Shown here in pieces: positions 45,792 to 54,457 of a stretch of DNA of 64,000 nt; the first letter of the stretch is position 1, and every line of letters starts with the position of its first letter. The translations under genes and the position numbers were made by a program. Below the pieces are notes generated by a model. The model worked only from the letters and a program-made list of their open reading frames with translations. It did not search any database and had not been told where the DNA came from. This stretch comes from Gammaproteobacteria bacterium. Its GTDB lineage: Bacteria > Pseudomonadota > Gammaproteobacteria > Burkholderiales > Burkholderiaceae_C. The stretch spans positions 585,379-649,378 of the forward strand of contig JAHJWB010000001.1 in the NCBI GenBank assembly GCA_018828125.1. Direction: 5' to 3'.

Positions 45792-46706
45792 GTGGTGGAT
45801 CCCCTTGCCCAAGTGATTGCGCTGCTGCGGCCGCGCGCCGTGTTCTCCAAGGTGATCAGCGGCGCGGGCGCCTGGGCCGTGCGTTATGGGGAGTTCGGCA
45901 GTCCGAGCTTTTGCACCATGCTGGAAGGCCAGTGCGTGCTGGCCGTGGCGGGGCAAGAGCCGGTGACGCTGGAGGCGGGCGACTTTGTGCTGATGCCCGC
46001 GACGCCGGGGTTCACCTTGTCGGGCATGGAGCAGCCACCGGCGCAGCCGGTGTTCATGGACCCCCACCGTTTGCCAGCGCCCGATGGCGAGCACGGGCTG
46101 CGCCATGGCACGCCCGACGGCCCGCCGGACATGCGCATGCTGGGCGGCTACTTTGAGTTTGATTCGCCCGACGCCGCGTTGCTGGTGTCGCTGCTGCCGG
46201 ACCTGCTGCATGTGCGCGGGGTGGAGCGGCTGCCGACCCTGGTGCAACTGGTGCGGCAGGAATGCCTGGCCATGCTGCCCGGCCGAGACCTAGTGCTGGA
46301 CCGCCTGGTGGAGTTGCTGCTGATCGAGGCCCTGCGGTCGAGCGGCGAGGCGGGTGCGCCCCCCGGGCTGCTGCGCGGCCTGGCAGACGCCCGCGTGGCG
46401 GTGGGCCTGCGCCTGATGCACAGCGCGCCAGAGCAGTCGTGGACAGTGGATGCATTGGCGCGCGAGGCGGCGTTGTCGCGATCCACATTCTTTGAGCGCT
46501 TCTTGCGCGCCGTGGGGGTGCCGCCCATGGAATACCTGCTGGCCTGGCGCATGGCGCTGGCCAAGAAGCTGCTGCGCGGCAGCGACGGCCGCTTAGGCAT
46601 CGACGAAGTGGCCGCGCGCGTGGGCTACAGCTCGGCCAGCACCTTCAGCACCGCATTCAGCCGCCATGTGGGGCTGGCGCCCGGGCGCTATGCGCGCCAG
46701 CCGTAG
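45792..46706 (+). CDS. AraC-family transcriptional regulator with cupin sensor
   Basis: 304 aa from GTG at 45792, with GGAG seven bases upstream. The N-terminal 190 residues form an AraC-binding cupin domain of the type found next to oxidoreductases (FSKVISGAGAWAVRYGEFGS, ACID-rich loop EAGDFVLMPATPGFTL). The C-terminus has two helix-turn-helix motifs (TVDALAREAALSRSTFFERF and IDEVAARVGYSSASTFSTAF). It probably controls the divergent SDR gene and itself; the inducer is unknown. Confidence 0.92.
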   Translation: MVDPLAQVIALLRPRAVFSKVISGAGAWAVRYGEFGSPSFCTMLEGQCVLAVAGQEPVTLEAGDFVLMPATPGFTLSGMEQPPAQPVFMDPHRLPAPDGEHGLRHGTPDGPPDMRMLGGYFEFDSPDAALLVSLLPDLLHVRGVERLPTLVQLVRQECLAMLPGRDLVLDRLVELLLIEALRSSGEAGAPPGLLRGLADARVAVGLRLMHSAPEQSWTVDALAREAALSRSTFFERFLRAVGVPPMEYLLAWRMALAKKLLRGSDGRLGIDEVAARVGYSSASTFSTAFSRHVGLAPGRYARQP

Positions 46707-46728
46707 GCGTGCAGGCGGTTTGCTCAGT

Positions 46729-46785
46729 TACTTATAGCTACTAGCGCTTTACCAACAAGCGCTAGAGGCATTTTTTGCTTCAATT
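46729..46785 (+). repeat. Dispersed AGCGCT palindromic repeat, copy 5
   Basis: CTTATAGCTACTAGCGCTTT, then AAGCGCTAGAGGCATTTTTT and GCTTCAA. It fills most of the space between the AraC-type gene and the convergent DUF1513 gene and may serve as their terminator because a T-run follows. Confidence 0.8.
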
Positions 46786-46787
46786 TT

Positions 46788-47948
46788 CTACGCTGCCAAC
46801 ACCCAGTGGTTGTCCAGCCGCACGCCTTGCAGGCTGCGGCCATGCGGGTGATTCACAGGCGCAGCGGCCTGCGCGTGCTGCAGGCTGGCGCCCAAACCGC
46901 CCGCCCACAGCGCGCCGCCGTGCGCGGCCAGGGGGCAGACCTCGGGCAGCGGCACCAGCCCCCGCCATTCGCCTCGCGGCGTGTATGTGGCAATGCCGTT
47001 GGCGCGTGGGCAGCTCACGGCCCAGCCTGCGGGCGTGGCGGCCATGCTGCCGCCGTAGCCGTGGATGCTTTGCGCGATGTGCTCGGGCGTGGGCACCACC
47101 CGCAGAGCGGTGCCGTCGAACAGAGCCAGCACGGGGGCGGCGTCTTTGACATTGTTGTCGTCGTGCTCGGCCTGCAGGGCGATGCCCAGGGTCCGAGCAT
47201 CGGGGCTCCAGGCCAGATGGCGCAGGCTCAGTCGTTTGTCTGGCAGGCGCCATTGGCCCAGAAGGCGGCCGGTGTGGCCGTCCAGCCGAACGATGGACGA
47301 ATCCATGGTTTCCAGATCGCGCTTGACGCGGCCGGTTTCGGGCGCGGTGGGTACGCCACCGTTTGCGACGATCAGGGTGGGCGTGCCGTGGTGGGTGGTG
47401 CGCAGGTCCCAGGTCAGCTCATGGGCGTCGATTCCGTGGGTGGGCCATTCGGCGGTCTTTTGCAGGCTGCGGGCGTTGCGCACGCCGATCCAGCTGGCAC
47501 CCGTTTCGGTGTCGGTTTCGGTGGTGTACAGCCGGGTTCCGTCAAGGCTGGCGATGACGTGGCCGTTGAAGCTGCGCTCGCCGTCCTGCCACAGCCATTG
47601 GGGTTCAGCGCGTTGGCTGGGCATCCAGCGCACCAGCCAGTCGCCCGGGCGGCGGGCGATGGCCAACACCGAGCCATCCGGCAGCACAAAAAGGCCATGG
47701 GCGCGGGTGGGGACTTCGAGCGATGCTTGGATCTGCAGCGGCTGCCCGGCACCCGGTTGGGTGGACAGCAGTCCGATGTGAAAGCTGCCCTGGCGCTCCC
47801 AGGCGGCAGCCAAAAATACGGAGCTGTTGGCGCTTGCGAATGCCGGGGCGGGCGCAAACATCCACGCGCCCAGACCTGCGAGTGTGGCCAGCCCTGCCAG
47901 CGTTTGGCGGCGGTGGGGGTCAATCACCATCGGCGTCCGAGAATCCAA
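46788..47948 (-). CDS. DUF1513 protein of the imelysin cluster
   Basis: 386 aa. A Tat-like or Sec signal (DPHRRQTLAGLATLAGLGAW) is followed by a repeat-rich beta structure consistent with a seven-bladed propeller (GLFVLPDGSVLAIARRPGDW, HVIASLDGTRLYTTETDTET, LRHLAWSPDARTLGIAL). DUF1513 proteins usually accompany imelysins and a diheme oxidase in iron-regulated operons; their biochemical role is not known. The start at 47948 overlaps the imelysin gene by 29 bases; an ATG at 47930 is an alternative. Confidence 0.88.
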   Translation of the reverse strand: MDSRTPMVIDPHRRQTLAGLATLAGLGAWMFAPAPAFASANSSVFLAAAWERQGSFHIGLLSTQPGAGQPLQIQASLEVPTRAHGLFVLPDGSVLAIARRPGDWLVRWMPSQRAEPQWLWQDGERSFNGHVIASLDGTRLYTTETDTETGASWIGVRNARSLQKTAEWPTHGIDAHELTWDLRTTHHGTPTLIVANGGVPTAPETGRVKRDLETMDSSIVRLDGHTGRLLGQWRLPDKRLSLRHLAWSPDARTLGIALQAEHDDNNVKDAAPVLALFDGTALRVVPTPEHIAQSIHGYGGSMAATPAGWAVSCPRANGIATYTPRGEWRGLVPLPEVCPLAAHGGALWAGGLGASLQHAQAAAPVNHPHGRSLQGVRLDNHWVLAA

Positions 47949-49065
47949 TGCTCACCTGCAGCGCCGGTGCCACTTCGGATTCGGCGAGAAACTTGAGCGC
48001 GGCCAGGTCCTTGGCGGTCCGCTGGATGGCGGCCTTGTTCTGCACGCCGGATGTCCGCACCTGAGCCATCGATGCGTCGACTTTGTTGGTGGCCTGGTTC
48101 AGTTTGTCGGCCAGCGGGTTCAAGCCCTTGCCGCGCAAGTACGTCTCCAGCGGCACCAGTGCTTCACCGGGTCCGGGTACGGCGGCACGGGCGGGCAGTG
48201 CGGTCACGCTGCGCAGACCCGCCCAGGTCGCGGACCAGCCAGCCAGCGTGCTGCCGCTGGCGGCGCGGGGGTAGGCAGGCGCTTTGCCACCCTGGGCTGC
48301 GCGCAGGGGCTTTTCCATCTGCGCCCAGCGCAGGCGTTCGATGCCGCCCACCCACTGGTTCACGAACTCGCTGACGGCCTGGGTGGACCGCTCCTGCTCG
48401 TCTTCTGCACCCCAGTTGGTGCCCGCGGCGGTGGTGAAGGCAGCTTGCAGCGCGTCGGACTCACGCGCCAGGTCCTGCGCCACTTCGTGCGCATAGCTGC
48501 AGGCGGGGGTGCCGGGTTGGGCGGGACGCGTCCACAGCAGCCATTCCAGCGCGGGCAGGCCCTTGGCGGGGGTGCCAATGTGCTCGAACGCCTTGGCGCC
48601 CTGGGGCTGGGTGGCGATGGCTTTTTCGATGAGGGCGGGGCGGGTGGGGGTGAAGTCGATGGCGCGCTGGCTGCGCCGGGCAATGACGGGGCCGATGGAC
48701 ACAGCCACCAGTTGCTCCCATGCACGGGCTGTGGTCTGCCAGGCGCCGCGTGCGACGGCCAGGGCGGCCTTGTCGCCGCCAGCCGGGGCCTGGCACAGCG
48801 CGGCTACGGCAGGCACCAGGGCGCGCGCGGCGCGGTCAAAGTCTTGCGCGCGGGGCAGGGCCCAGTGGCCGTAGATGCCCTGCAGCGCATGCACCGTGTC
48901 GTAGAACGGCACGGCCTCGCGTTGCCATGCGGGGGCGGTTGCTGAGGACTGGGCCTGTGCCGTGGCGGGCGGCAGCGCCGTCAGCAAAGCCGCCAGCAAC
49001 AGCGCCGATGCCTGGGCTGTTGTGCGGACCGTCGTGCGGAAGCTGTTCGGGCAAGAGAGGGTCAT
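47920..49065 (-). CDS. Imelysin-family (peptidase M75) protein, second copy
   Basis: 381 aa with a signal peptide (ASALLLAALLTALPPATAQA). Two similar helical bundle halves, as in imelysin/EfeO-type proteins: FYDTVHALQGIYGHWALPRA and the C-terminal KFLAESEVAPALQVSIGFSD. The family motif GxHxxE appears as GLPALEWLLW, so the His is Pro here, whereas the first copy keeps it. Probably a periplasmic iron-binding component; proteolysis is not supported for most of the family. It overlaps the diheme gene stop by four bases. Confidence 0.9.
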   Translation of the reverse strand: MTLSCPNSFRTTVRTTAQASALLLAALLTALPPATAQAQSSATAPAWQREAVPFYDTVHALQGIYGHWALPRAQDFDRAARALVPAVAALCQAPAGGDKAALAVARGAWQTTARAWEQLVAVSIGPVIARRSQRAIDFTPTRPALIEKAIATQPQGAKAFEHIGTPAKGLPALEWLLWTRPAQPGTPACSYAHEVAQDLARESDALQAAFTTAAGTNWGAEDEQERSTQAVSEFVNQWVGGIERLRWAQMEKPLRAAQGGKAPAYPRAASGSTLAGWSATWAGLRSVTALPARAAVPGPGEALVPLETYLRGKGLNPLADKLNQATNKVDASMAQVRTSGVQNKAAIQRTAKDLAALKFLAESEVAPALQVSIGFSDADGD

Positions 49066-50552
49066 AGGGACTCCACAAATTTCACCAGCGCGTCTCGGTC
49101 CGCCTTCTTCATCTGGAGCACCTGGTCCTTGGCCGCTTCGGCTTCGCCACCGTGCCACAGGATGGCTTCCAGCACACCGCGCGCGCGGCCGTCGTGCAGC
49201 AGGCGGGTGTGACCATTCACGTCCTTGATCAGCCCGGTGCCCCACAGTGCGGGGGTTTTCCACTGACGCCCGTTGGCGCCAAAGTCGGGCCGGTTGTCGG
49301 CCAGGCGTTCGCCCATGTCGTGCAGCAGCAGGTCGGTGTAGGGGAAGATCCGTTGGCCGTTCAGGGCCTTGCTGGTCAGGTGGGGGAACGGCCCTTCCTT
49401 GGTGACGTAGCTCGGCCGGTGGCAGGTGGCGCACTGGGCCTGCGCAAACAGGGCCTGGCCCTGCAGCACCTGTGCATCGTTGGGCTTGCGGCGTGCAGGC
49501 GGCGCCAGGGTGGCCTGGTAGAACACAACGTCGTCAAAGGTCTTGTCGTCGATCTCTACGCCCGGCTGCCCTTGTGTGGCGGCGCTTTTGCCGCTGGGGG
49601 CTGCCAGGCAGTCTTTCTGGGCGGGTGTGCAGGTCTCGTTCGTGAAGTGGCGCGACGTGATGCCCATGTCGCCCTGAAACGCGCCACCCGTCTGGTGCGC
49701 GATGGTGGCGACGTTGGCCTTCCAGCCAAAGCGGCCGGTCATCATGCGGCCCGAGGGTGCGTCCCACACGGTGTTGGGCACGCCTTTGATGGGGCCGGGA
49801 GCCGCCGCCTGATCAGCAGCGTTGGCCAGGATGTCGGCCTCGGCAATGGCTTCTAGCAGACCCACGCCAATGATCTGCGGTGCAATGCGCGGGCTCACCA
49901 TCACGTCAGGGTGCAGAGGGCCGTAGCCCAGGTCGGCAAAGCCGTACATGGGCTTTTGCAGCGTGTAGGGCGTGCCGTCGGCAAACCTGCCGTTGATGGT
50001 TTCGTAGCGCAGCGTGACCCGGCCTTCAGGCTTGACGCCCTGGATGGCGGCGTTGTTGAACTGGTCGCCATAAACAGGTTCATGCCTGGGGCCGCCGTGG
50101 GCGTCCTTGCCAGGGATGGACAGGCGGATCAACAGCGCCACCGTGGGGTCTTTGGTGTCGCCCAGGCGGTTGAAGATCGCTGGGGGCTCGCCGCGGCCAT
50201 CTTGCACATGGCAGCCGCCGCAAGACCGCGCAATGAAGTGCGGCCCCAGGCCGTCGCGCGCTTTGGTCGATGCGGGTGCCTCGACCCAGTTGCGTTTGAA
50301 GAACGAATTGCCGATGACAAAACGCGTGCGCTCGGGGTCTTCCAGATTGGCAGCCGGGAACGAGAACGAATTGCGGCCCGTGGCGTACACGGTGGTGTCG
50401 CCGCCGGTTTTTTCACCCAGCGGGTCGGGTTGGGGGGCTGCCGTGAGCGATTGAATGTCCAGACCACAGAAGCTGGTGAGTGCAACGACGCCGATGCTGG
50501 CAGCCGCCAGGCGCAGGGAGCGGTGGCGGCGTTTGGCTTGCGGGAGCTGCAT
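49062..50552 (-). CDS. Diheme c-type cytochrome / oxidoreductase (DUF1111)
   Basis: 496 aa. After a signal sequence (RLAAASIGVVALTSFCG) there are two CxxCH heme sites: CGGCHVQDG in the first third and CATCHRPS in the last third. The segments RFGWKANVATIAHQTGGAFQ, MGITSRHFTNETC and FPYTDLLLHDMGERLADNRPDFGANG with RTPALWG-type ending are typical of the DUF1111 thiol-oxidase-like diheme group. In this operon type it lies between two imelysin genes and is thought to act in periplasmic iron redox handling. Confidence 0.93.
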   Translation of the reverse strand: MQLPQAKRRHRSLRLAAASIGVVALTSFCGLDIQSLTAAPQPDPLGEKTGGDTTVYATGRNSFSFPAANLEDPERTRFVIGNSFFKRNWVEAPASTKARDGLGPHFIARSCGGCHVQDGRGEPPAIFNRLGDTKDPTVALLIRLSIPGKDAHGGPRHEPVYGDQFNNAAIQGVKPEGRVTLRYETINGRFADGTPYTLQKPMYGFADLGYGPLHPDVMVSPRIAPQIIGVGLLEAIAEADILANAADQAAAPGPIKGVPNTVWDAPSGRMMTGRFGWKANVATIAHQTGGAFQGDMGITSRHFTNETCTPAQKDCLAAPSGKSAATQGQPGVEIDDKTFDDVVFYQATLAPPARRKPNDAQVLQGQALFAQAQCATCHRPSYVTKEGPFPHLTSKALNGQRIFPYTDLLLHDMGERLADNRPDFGANGRQWKTPALWGTGLIKDVNGHTRLLHDGRARGVLEAILWHGGEAEAAKDQVLQMKKADRDALVKFVESL

Positions 50553-50554
50553 GT

Positions 50555-51760
50555 TCAGGGCTGGACCAGGGTCAGTTTGGTGATGCCGATGGCGTTGGCG
50601 GCGGCGACCAGATCCTTGCTTTGCTGGGTGAGGCTGTCGATGGTCTTTTGAATGCGCTGGCGACCCGGGGCGTCCTTGCCGCCAATGATTTCGCGATCGA
50701 ACGGCGCCTGGATGCCTTCGGCAGCGGCCAACGATGCGGCGATCTGCTGGCTGGTTTTGTCGGCCAGCGCAGCGTCCTTGGCGGCCACCAGGTCGCGCAA
50801 CGAAGGGCCCATCAGCACCGTGCCGTTGGCCTGCTTGTACTGGCCCAGCCAAACGTTCTGGATGCCTTCGGCGTTGGTAACCGCGTCGCGGTGGGTGTTG
50901 TCCGAAAAGCACGAGTGCTCGTCTTCCTGGTCCTGGCTGTTGAGGGCCACTTCCAGCCGCTCGCCCGCCAGTTCGCCGCGGGAGAGCGAGCCCAGGCCCA
51001 CCAGCATCCTGCGTGCCGATTCCTGCCCGCCCTTGGCGAACCGGGCGCGGTAGTTGTTTTTGGCGTCGGGGGCCCAGGCCTTGACCAGCGTGGTGAGATC
51101 GTCGATGAGCAGGTCGGTGACCACGTTCAGGTATTGGCGGCGGCGGTCGGCGTTGGGAGCCTTGCCATCCACGAAATCTTCAAAGTTGCGATTGCCCGGG
51201 CCCGTTTCCGACAGGTCCTGGCCCCACAAAAAGAACTCGATCGCGTGCCAGCCGGTGGCGATGTTTTCTTCGCCGCCGCGCTCGTTTTGTGCACTCAGGT
51301 TCTTCTTGTTGATGGCGAACTTGCGGTTGTTGACGAGGCCTGCATTGGGTTTGCCGTCGACGCTGTCGACAAAGGACTCGTCCATGGGCCAGGCGTTGAT
51401 GCGGCCTTCCGGGCCGTTGTCATTGTCGATAGGCCCGCCGTAGAAGCGGAAGGCTTCGGTCTGGCCATAAAACTCGCGTGCGGCCAGCCAGGTTTTGCGG
51501 GCCTGTGCCAGCGTTTCCACCGAAGGTTGGGCGGTAAACGCCTGGATGGCCGCGCGCATGGTCTGGGCGCTGGTCAGGGTGTCGGTGTAGTTGGTGTGCA
51601 CCAGGTGGGCATAGTGGGCTGCCACGGTATTGCTGCTCAATGCTGGGGCTTGTGTTGTTGAGGCTGCGGCACCGCTGGTTTGCGCACTGACGTGGGTGCT
51701 GAAACAGCCGACGGACAAAGCAGCCACCAAGAGGGACGTCTTCAGGGAGGGGAAAGTCAT
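50555..51760 (-). CDS. Imelysin-family iron-regulated protein, first copy
   Basis: 401 aa with a signal peptide (TSLLVAALSVGCFSTHVSA). The canonical GxHxxE motif is intact in TGWHAIEFFLWGQD, and the N-terminal half has YAHLVHTNYTDTLTSAQTMR and RKTWLAAREFYGQTEAFRFY, typical of the IrpA/imelysin group. First gene of a four-gene operon; it ends two bases before the diheme gene. A Fur-box-like sequence at 51945-51967 and the family link to iron suggest induction by iron starvation. Confidence 0.93.
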   Translation of the reverse strand: MTFPSLKTSLLVAALSVGCFSTHVSAQTSGAAASTTQAPALSSNTVAAHYAHLVHTNYTDTLTSAQTMRAAIQAFTAQPSVETLAQARKTWLAAREFYGQTEAFRFYGGPIDNDNGPEGRINAWPMDESFVDSVDGKPNAGLVNNRKFAINKKNLSAQNERGGEENIATGWHAIEFFLWGQDLSETGPGNRNFEDFVDGKAPNADRRRQYLNVVTDLLIDDLTTLVKAWAPDAKNNYRARFAKGGQESARRMLVGLGSLSRGELAGERLEVALNSQDQEDEHSCFSDNTHRDAVTNAEGIQNVWLGQYKQANGTVLMGPSLRDLVAAKDAALADKTSQQIAASLAAAEGIQAPFDREIIGGKDAPGRQRIQKTIDSLTQQSKDLVAAANAIGITKLTLVQP

Positions 51761-51944
51761 GCAGTGGTCTCCTGGGATTGGGGCATGCAGTGGCGCCGAG
51801 GCGTGTGCATGAGCGGCCGGTGGACGGTCATGGCACTGCGATGGGAATGCAATGGATGGGGAGGCCGCACTGGCTCTGACAGAGCCCGCGCATGGAGAAG
51901 CGCGGGTGGCATGGCTGGGTGGGCAAAAGGGAACTGTAATTATA

Positions 51945-51967
51945 CAAATGGTAGTGATTCGTATTTG
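51945..51967. promoter_or_regulatory. Putative Fur box
   Basis: The site begins CAAAT and ends ATTTG, with GTGATTCGTATTTG in the middle and right half, similar to the AATGATTCGTATTT form seen in Fur boxes of betaproteobacteria. It is the only strongly A/T-rich patch near the imelysin operon start. Confidence 0.55.
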
Positions 51968-51997
51968 AATGGCGCCTGAAAATCCCAGGCATTCGGG

Positions 51998-52016
51998 GTG
52001 TCATTCAATCGACATG
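51998..52016 (+). promoter_or_regulatory. phoX: Putative PHO box upstream of phoX
   Basis: GTGTCAT-TCAA-TCGACATG: two 7-base half-sites with a 4-base gap as in PhoB sites. A 17-base part (52000-52016) is identical but for one base to 7330-7346 upstream of DUF47-pit. Confidence 0.55.
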
Positions 52017-52089
52017 AAAGCTTCACGGTCATGTCACGGGCGGTTTCTACGCTCCAGTGGTTTTGCAACCCACAACCCAAGGAACCCCG

Positions 52090-54315
52090 ATGAACCACCG
52101 CGTGGATGCGCCCGAGCAGGCGATTGACTTCAATAACGAAAACTCCAACACCTCTGCCAACCCTACGTTTGACGCCGTGTTGGGCGCCCGTCTGTCGCGC
52201 CGTGGACTGCTGCGTGGTGGTGTGGGTTCGGTGGGCACGGCAGTGCTGACCGGTTTTGGCGTGACAGCGTGTGGTGGGAGTGATGACCCGGCGGTGGTGG
52301 AGCCACCCGCAGCGCCCAAGCTGCTGGGCTTTGGTGCCGTGCCCAAGAGCCTGGCCGACGTAGTAGCCGTGCCTGCGGGCTACACCGCCAGCGTGTTGTT
52401 TGCGCTGGGTGATCCTATCGCCTCTGGCGTGGCTGCCTACAAGAACGACGGTACCGATGGCGATTTTGACAAGCGTGCGGGTGACCACCATGACGGCATG
52501 GAGTGGTTTGGCCTGGGCGCGGATGGCAAGCGCAACGACAACGCCACGGAGCGCGGTCTGCTGGCCATCAACCACGAAGCCACCACGGACGAAAAGCTGT
52601 CCTCCTTCTTCCTGCACGCCAATGGCGGCACTTCGACGCTGCCACGCCCTGCAGCCGAAGTCGACAAGGAAACCGCCATCCACGGGATCGCCGTGATCGA
52701 AGTAGCCAAGAGCGGTGGCAAGTGGTCGTATGTGCAAAACTCTGCACAGAACTTCCGCCTGACGTCGTTGAGCCCCATCGAGATTGCTGGCCCCGCGCGC
52801 GGCAATGCACAGCTCATCACCAAGTTTTCGCCTACGGGCACCATGACCCGCGGCACGCTGAACAACTGCGGCACGGGCAAGACGCCGTGGGGTACGTTCC
52901 TGACTGGCGAAGAAAACTGGTTTGGCTACTTCACCCGCGGCGCGGCAGACGACGCCGCCCGTGGCAACGACAAGAGCGTGACCTCGCTCAAGCGCTATGG
53001 CCGCAACCAGGGTGCCACATCGCGCCACGGCTGGGAAACCGGTGGTGCCGACGACAAATACCAGCGCTGGAACAACAGCAAGACCGGCGCATCGGCCAAC
53101 GGCAGCGACGACTACCGCAATGAAATGAACGGCATGGGCTACATCGTCGAGATCGATGCCTATGACAAGACCCGCAGCGCCAAGAAGCGCACGGCCCTGG
53201 GCCGCTTCGCGCACGAAAGCGCAGCGTTCGGCAAGGTCGAGGCAGGCAAGCCGCTGTCGATTTACATGGGCGACGATTCGCGTGGCGAGTACATCTACAA
53301 GTTTGTGTCCACAGCCCTGTGGAGCGCCGCCGACGCCAACGCTGCCGACCGCATGGCCGTGGGCGACAAGTACATGGACAGCGGAAAGCTGTATGCCGCC
53401 AAGTTCAATGCAGACGGCACGGGCACCTGGGTGGAACTGTCGCTGTCCAACACGGCAATTTCGGGCTACAGCGCCTACAGCTTTGCGGACGCCGCTGACA
53501 TCGCCATCAATACCCGCATCGCGGCCGACGCCGTGGGCGCCACCAAGATGGACCGCCCCGAGTGGAACGCGGTGAACCCTGCCAACGGCGAGATCTACTT
53601 CACGCTGACCAACAACAGCAACCGCAGCGTGAACCCCACGGGCAGCCAGTACCTGCCTGACGCAGCCAACCCACGCGCCTACACCGACATGAAGGGCACC
53701 TCGTCGCAAAACGGGAACCCCAACGGTCATCTGGTGCGGATGAAGGAAGGTGCATCCACCACCAGCTTCTCATGGGACGTGTACCTGTTTGGTGCTGAAG
53801 CCGGTGCCGACAAGGCGATGGTCAACATCTCCGCTCTGACGGCAGACCAGGACTTCTCCAGCCCTGACGGCCTGGTGTTCAGCAAGGCCACAGGCATCTG
53901 CTGGATCCAGACGGACGATGGTGCCTACACCGACGTGACCAACTGCATGATGCTGGCCGCCGTGCCCGGCAGTGTGGGCGATGGCGCCAAGAAGACGCTG
54001 AGCTACACGAAGGCCGACGGCAGCAAGCTGGACATCGTGACCCCCGTGGGCAAGGCCGCCACGGACAGCACCCTCAAGCGCTTTCTGGTCGGCCCCAAGG
54101 GCAGTGAAATCACCGGCCTGACCGAAACGCCTGACGGCAAGGCGATCTTCGTCAACATTCAGCATCCTGGTGAAGGCACCGCCATGGCCAATGTGGGCGA
54201 CGCCACCAAGTACCAAAGCCAATGGCCCTCGAACGCAGGGTACGGCGCTGGCAAGCGTCCCCGCTCGGCGACCATCGTCATCACCAAGAACGATGGCGGC
54301 GTGATCGGAAGTTAA
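52090..54315 (+). CDS. phoX: PhoX-family alkaline phosphatase, Tat-exported
   Basis: 741 aa. The N-terminal Tat signal LSRRGLLRGGVGSVG (about residues 38-52) is followed by VTACGGSDD, where a Cys could be lipidated. The PhoX/DUF839 core is present: AGDHHDGMEWFGL, GLLAINHEATTDEKL, GTFLTGEENWFGYF, GRFAHESAAF and YMGDDSRGEYIYKFV, which hold the Glu/Asp/His ligands of the iron-calcium centre. It releases phosphate from organic phosphates in the periplasm. AAGGAA precedes the ATG; a PHO-box-like site lies upstream. Confidence 0.95.
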   Translation: MNHRVDAPEQAIDFNNENSNTSANPTFDAVLGARLSRRGLLRGGVGSVGTAVLTGFGVTACGGSDDPAVVEPPAAPKLLGFGAVPKSLADVVAVPAGYTASVLFALGDPIASGVAAYKNDGTDGDFDKRAGDHHDGMEWFGLGADGKRNDNATERGLLAINHEATTDEKLSSFFLHANGGTSTLPRPAAEVDKETAIHGIAVIEVAKSGGKWSYVQNSAQNFRLTSLSPIEIAGPARGNAQLITKFSPTGTMTRGTLNNCGTGKTPWGTFLTGEENWFGYFTRGAADDAARGNDKSVTSLKRYGRNQGATSRHGWETGGADDKYQRWNNSKTGASANGSDDYRNEMNGMGYIVEIDAYDKTRSAKKRTALGRFAHESAAFGKVEAGKPLSIYMGDDSRGEYIYKFVSTALWSAADANAADRMAVGDKYMDSGKLYAAKFNADGTGTWVELSLSNTAISGYSAYSFADAADIAINTRIAADAVGATKMDRPEWNAVNPANGEIYFTLTNNSNRSVNPTGSQYLPDAANPRAYTDMKGTSSQNGNPNGHLVRMKEGASTTSFSWDVYLFGAEAGADKAMVNISALTADQDFSSPDGLVFSKATGICWIQTDDGAYTDVTNCMMLAAVPGSVGDGAKKTLSYTKADGSKLDIVTPVGKAATDSTLKRFLVGPKGSEITGLTETPDGKAIFVNIQHPGEGTAMANVGDATKYQSQWPSNAGYGAGKRPRSATIVITKNDGGVIGS

Positions 54316-54321
54316 GGTGTT

Positions 54322-54374
54322 TTAGGGCTCTAGCGCTTATCCAGTAAGCGCTGGCAGCTATGATTTTCATAAGT
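54322..54374 (-). repeat. Dispersed AGCGCT palindromic repeat, copy 6 (inverted)
   Basis: GGGCTCTAGCGCTTATCCAG, then TAAGCGCTGGCAGCTATGA and TTTTCATAAG. It is in the opposite orientation to the other five copies and lies directly after the phoX stop codon. Confidence 0.8.
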
Positions 54375-54405
54375 TCATCCCATTGTTCGGATGCATCGAC
54401 GAAAC

Positions 54406-54431
54406 AAAGGCCGCCCGAGGGGCGGCCTTTT
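54406..54431. terminator. Terminator between phoX and the FecR-domain gene
   Basis: AAAGGCCGCC pairs with GGCGGCCTTT across a short loop, with T-rich flank TTTTCTTT on the right and an A-run on the left. The two genes converge here, so it can act in both directions. Confidence 0.85.
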
Positions 54432-54457
54432 CTTTGGAGCAAGGTCCGTGCACCGGA

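Larger units (their letters stand above)
51761..52089. promoter_or_regulatory. Divergent control region between the imelysin operon and phoX
   Basis: 329 bp without a gene. A Fur-box-like sequence lies at 51945-51967 and a PHO-box-like sequence at 51998-52015, only 30 bp apart. The rest shows no clear motif. Confidence 0.6.

Noticed and set aside
51940..53730. 596-codon open frame antisense to phoX
   Set aside because: Val/Gly/His-rich shadow of phoX with no domain; it also covers the control region.
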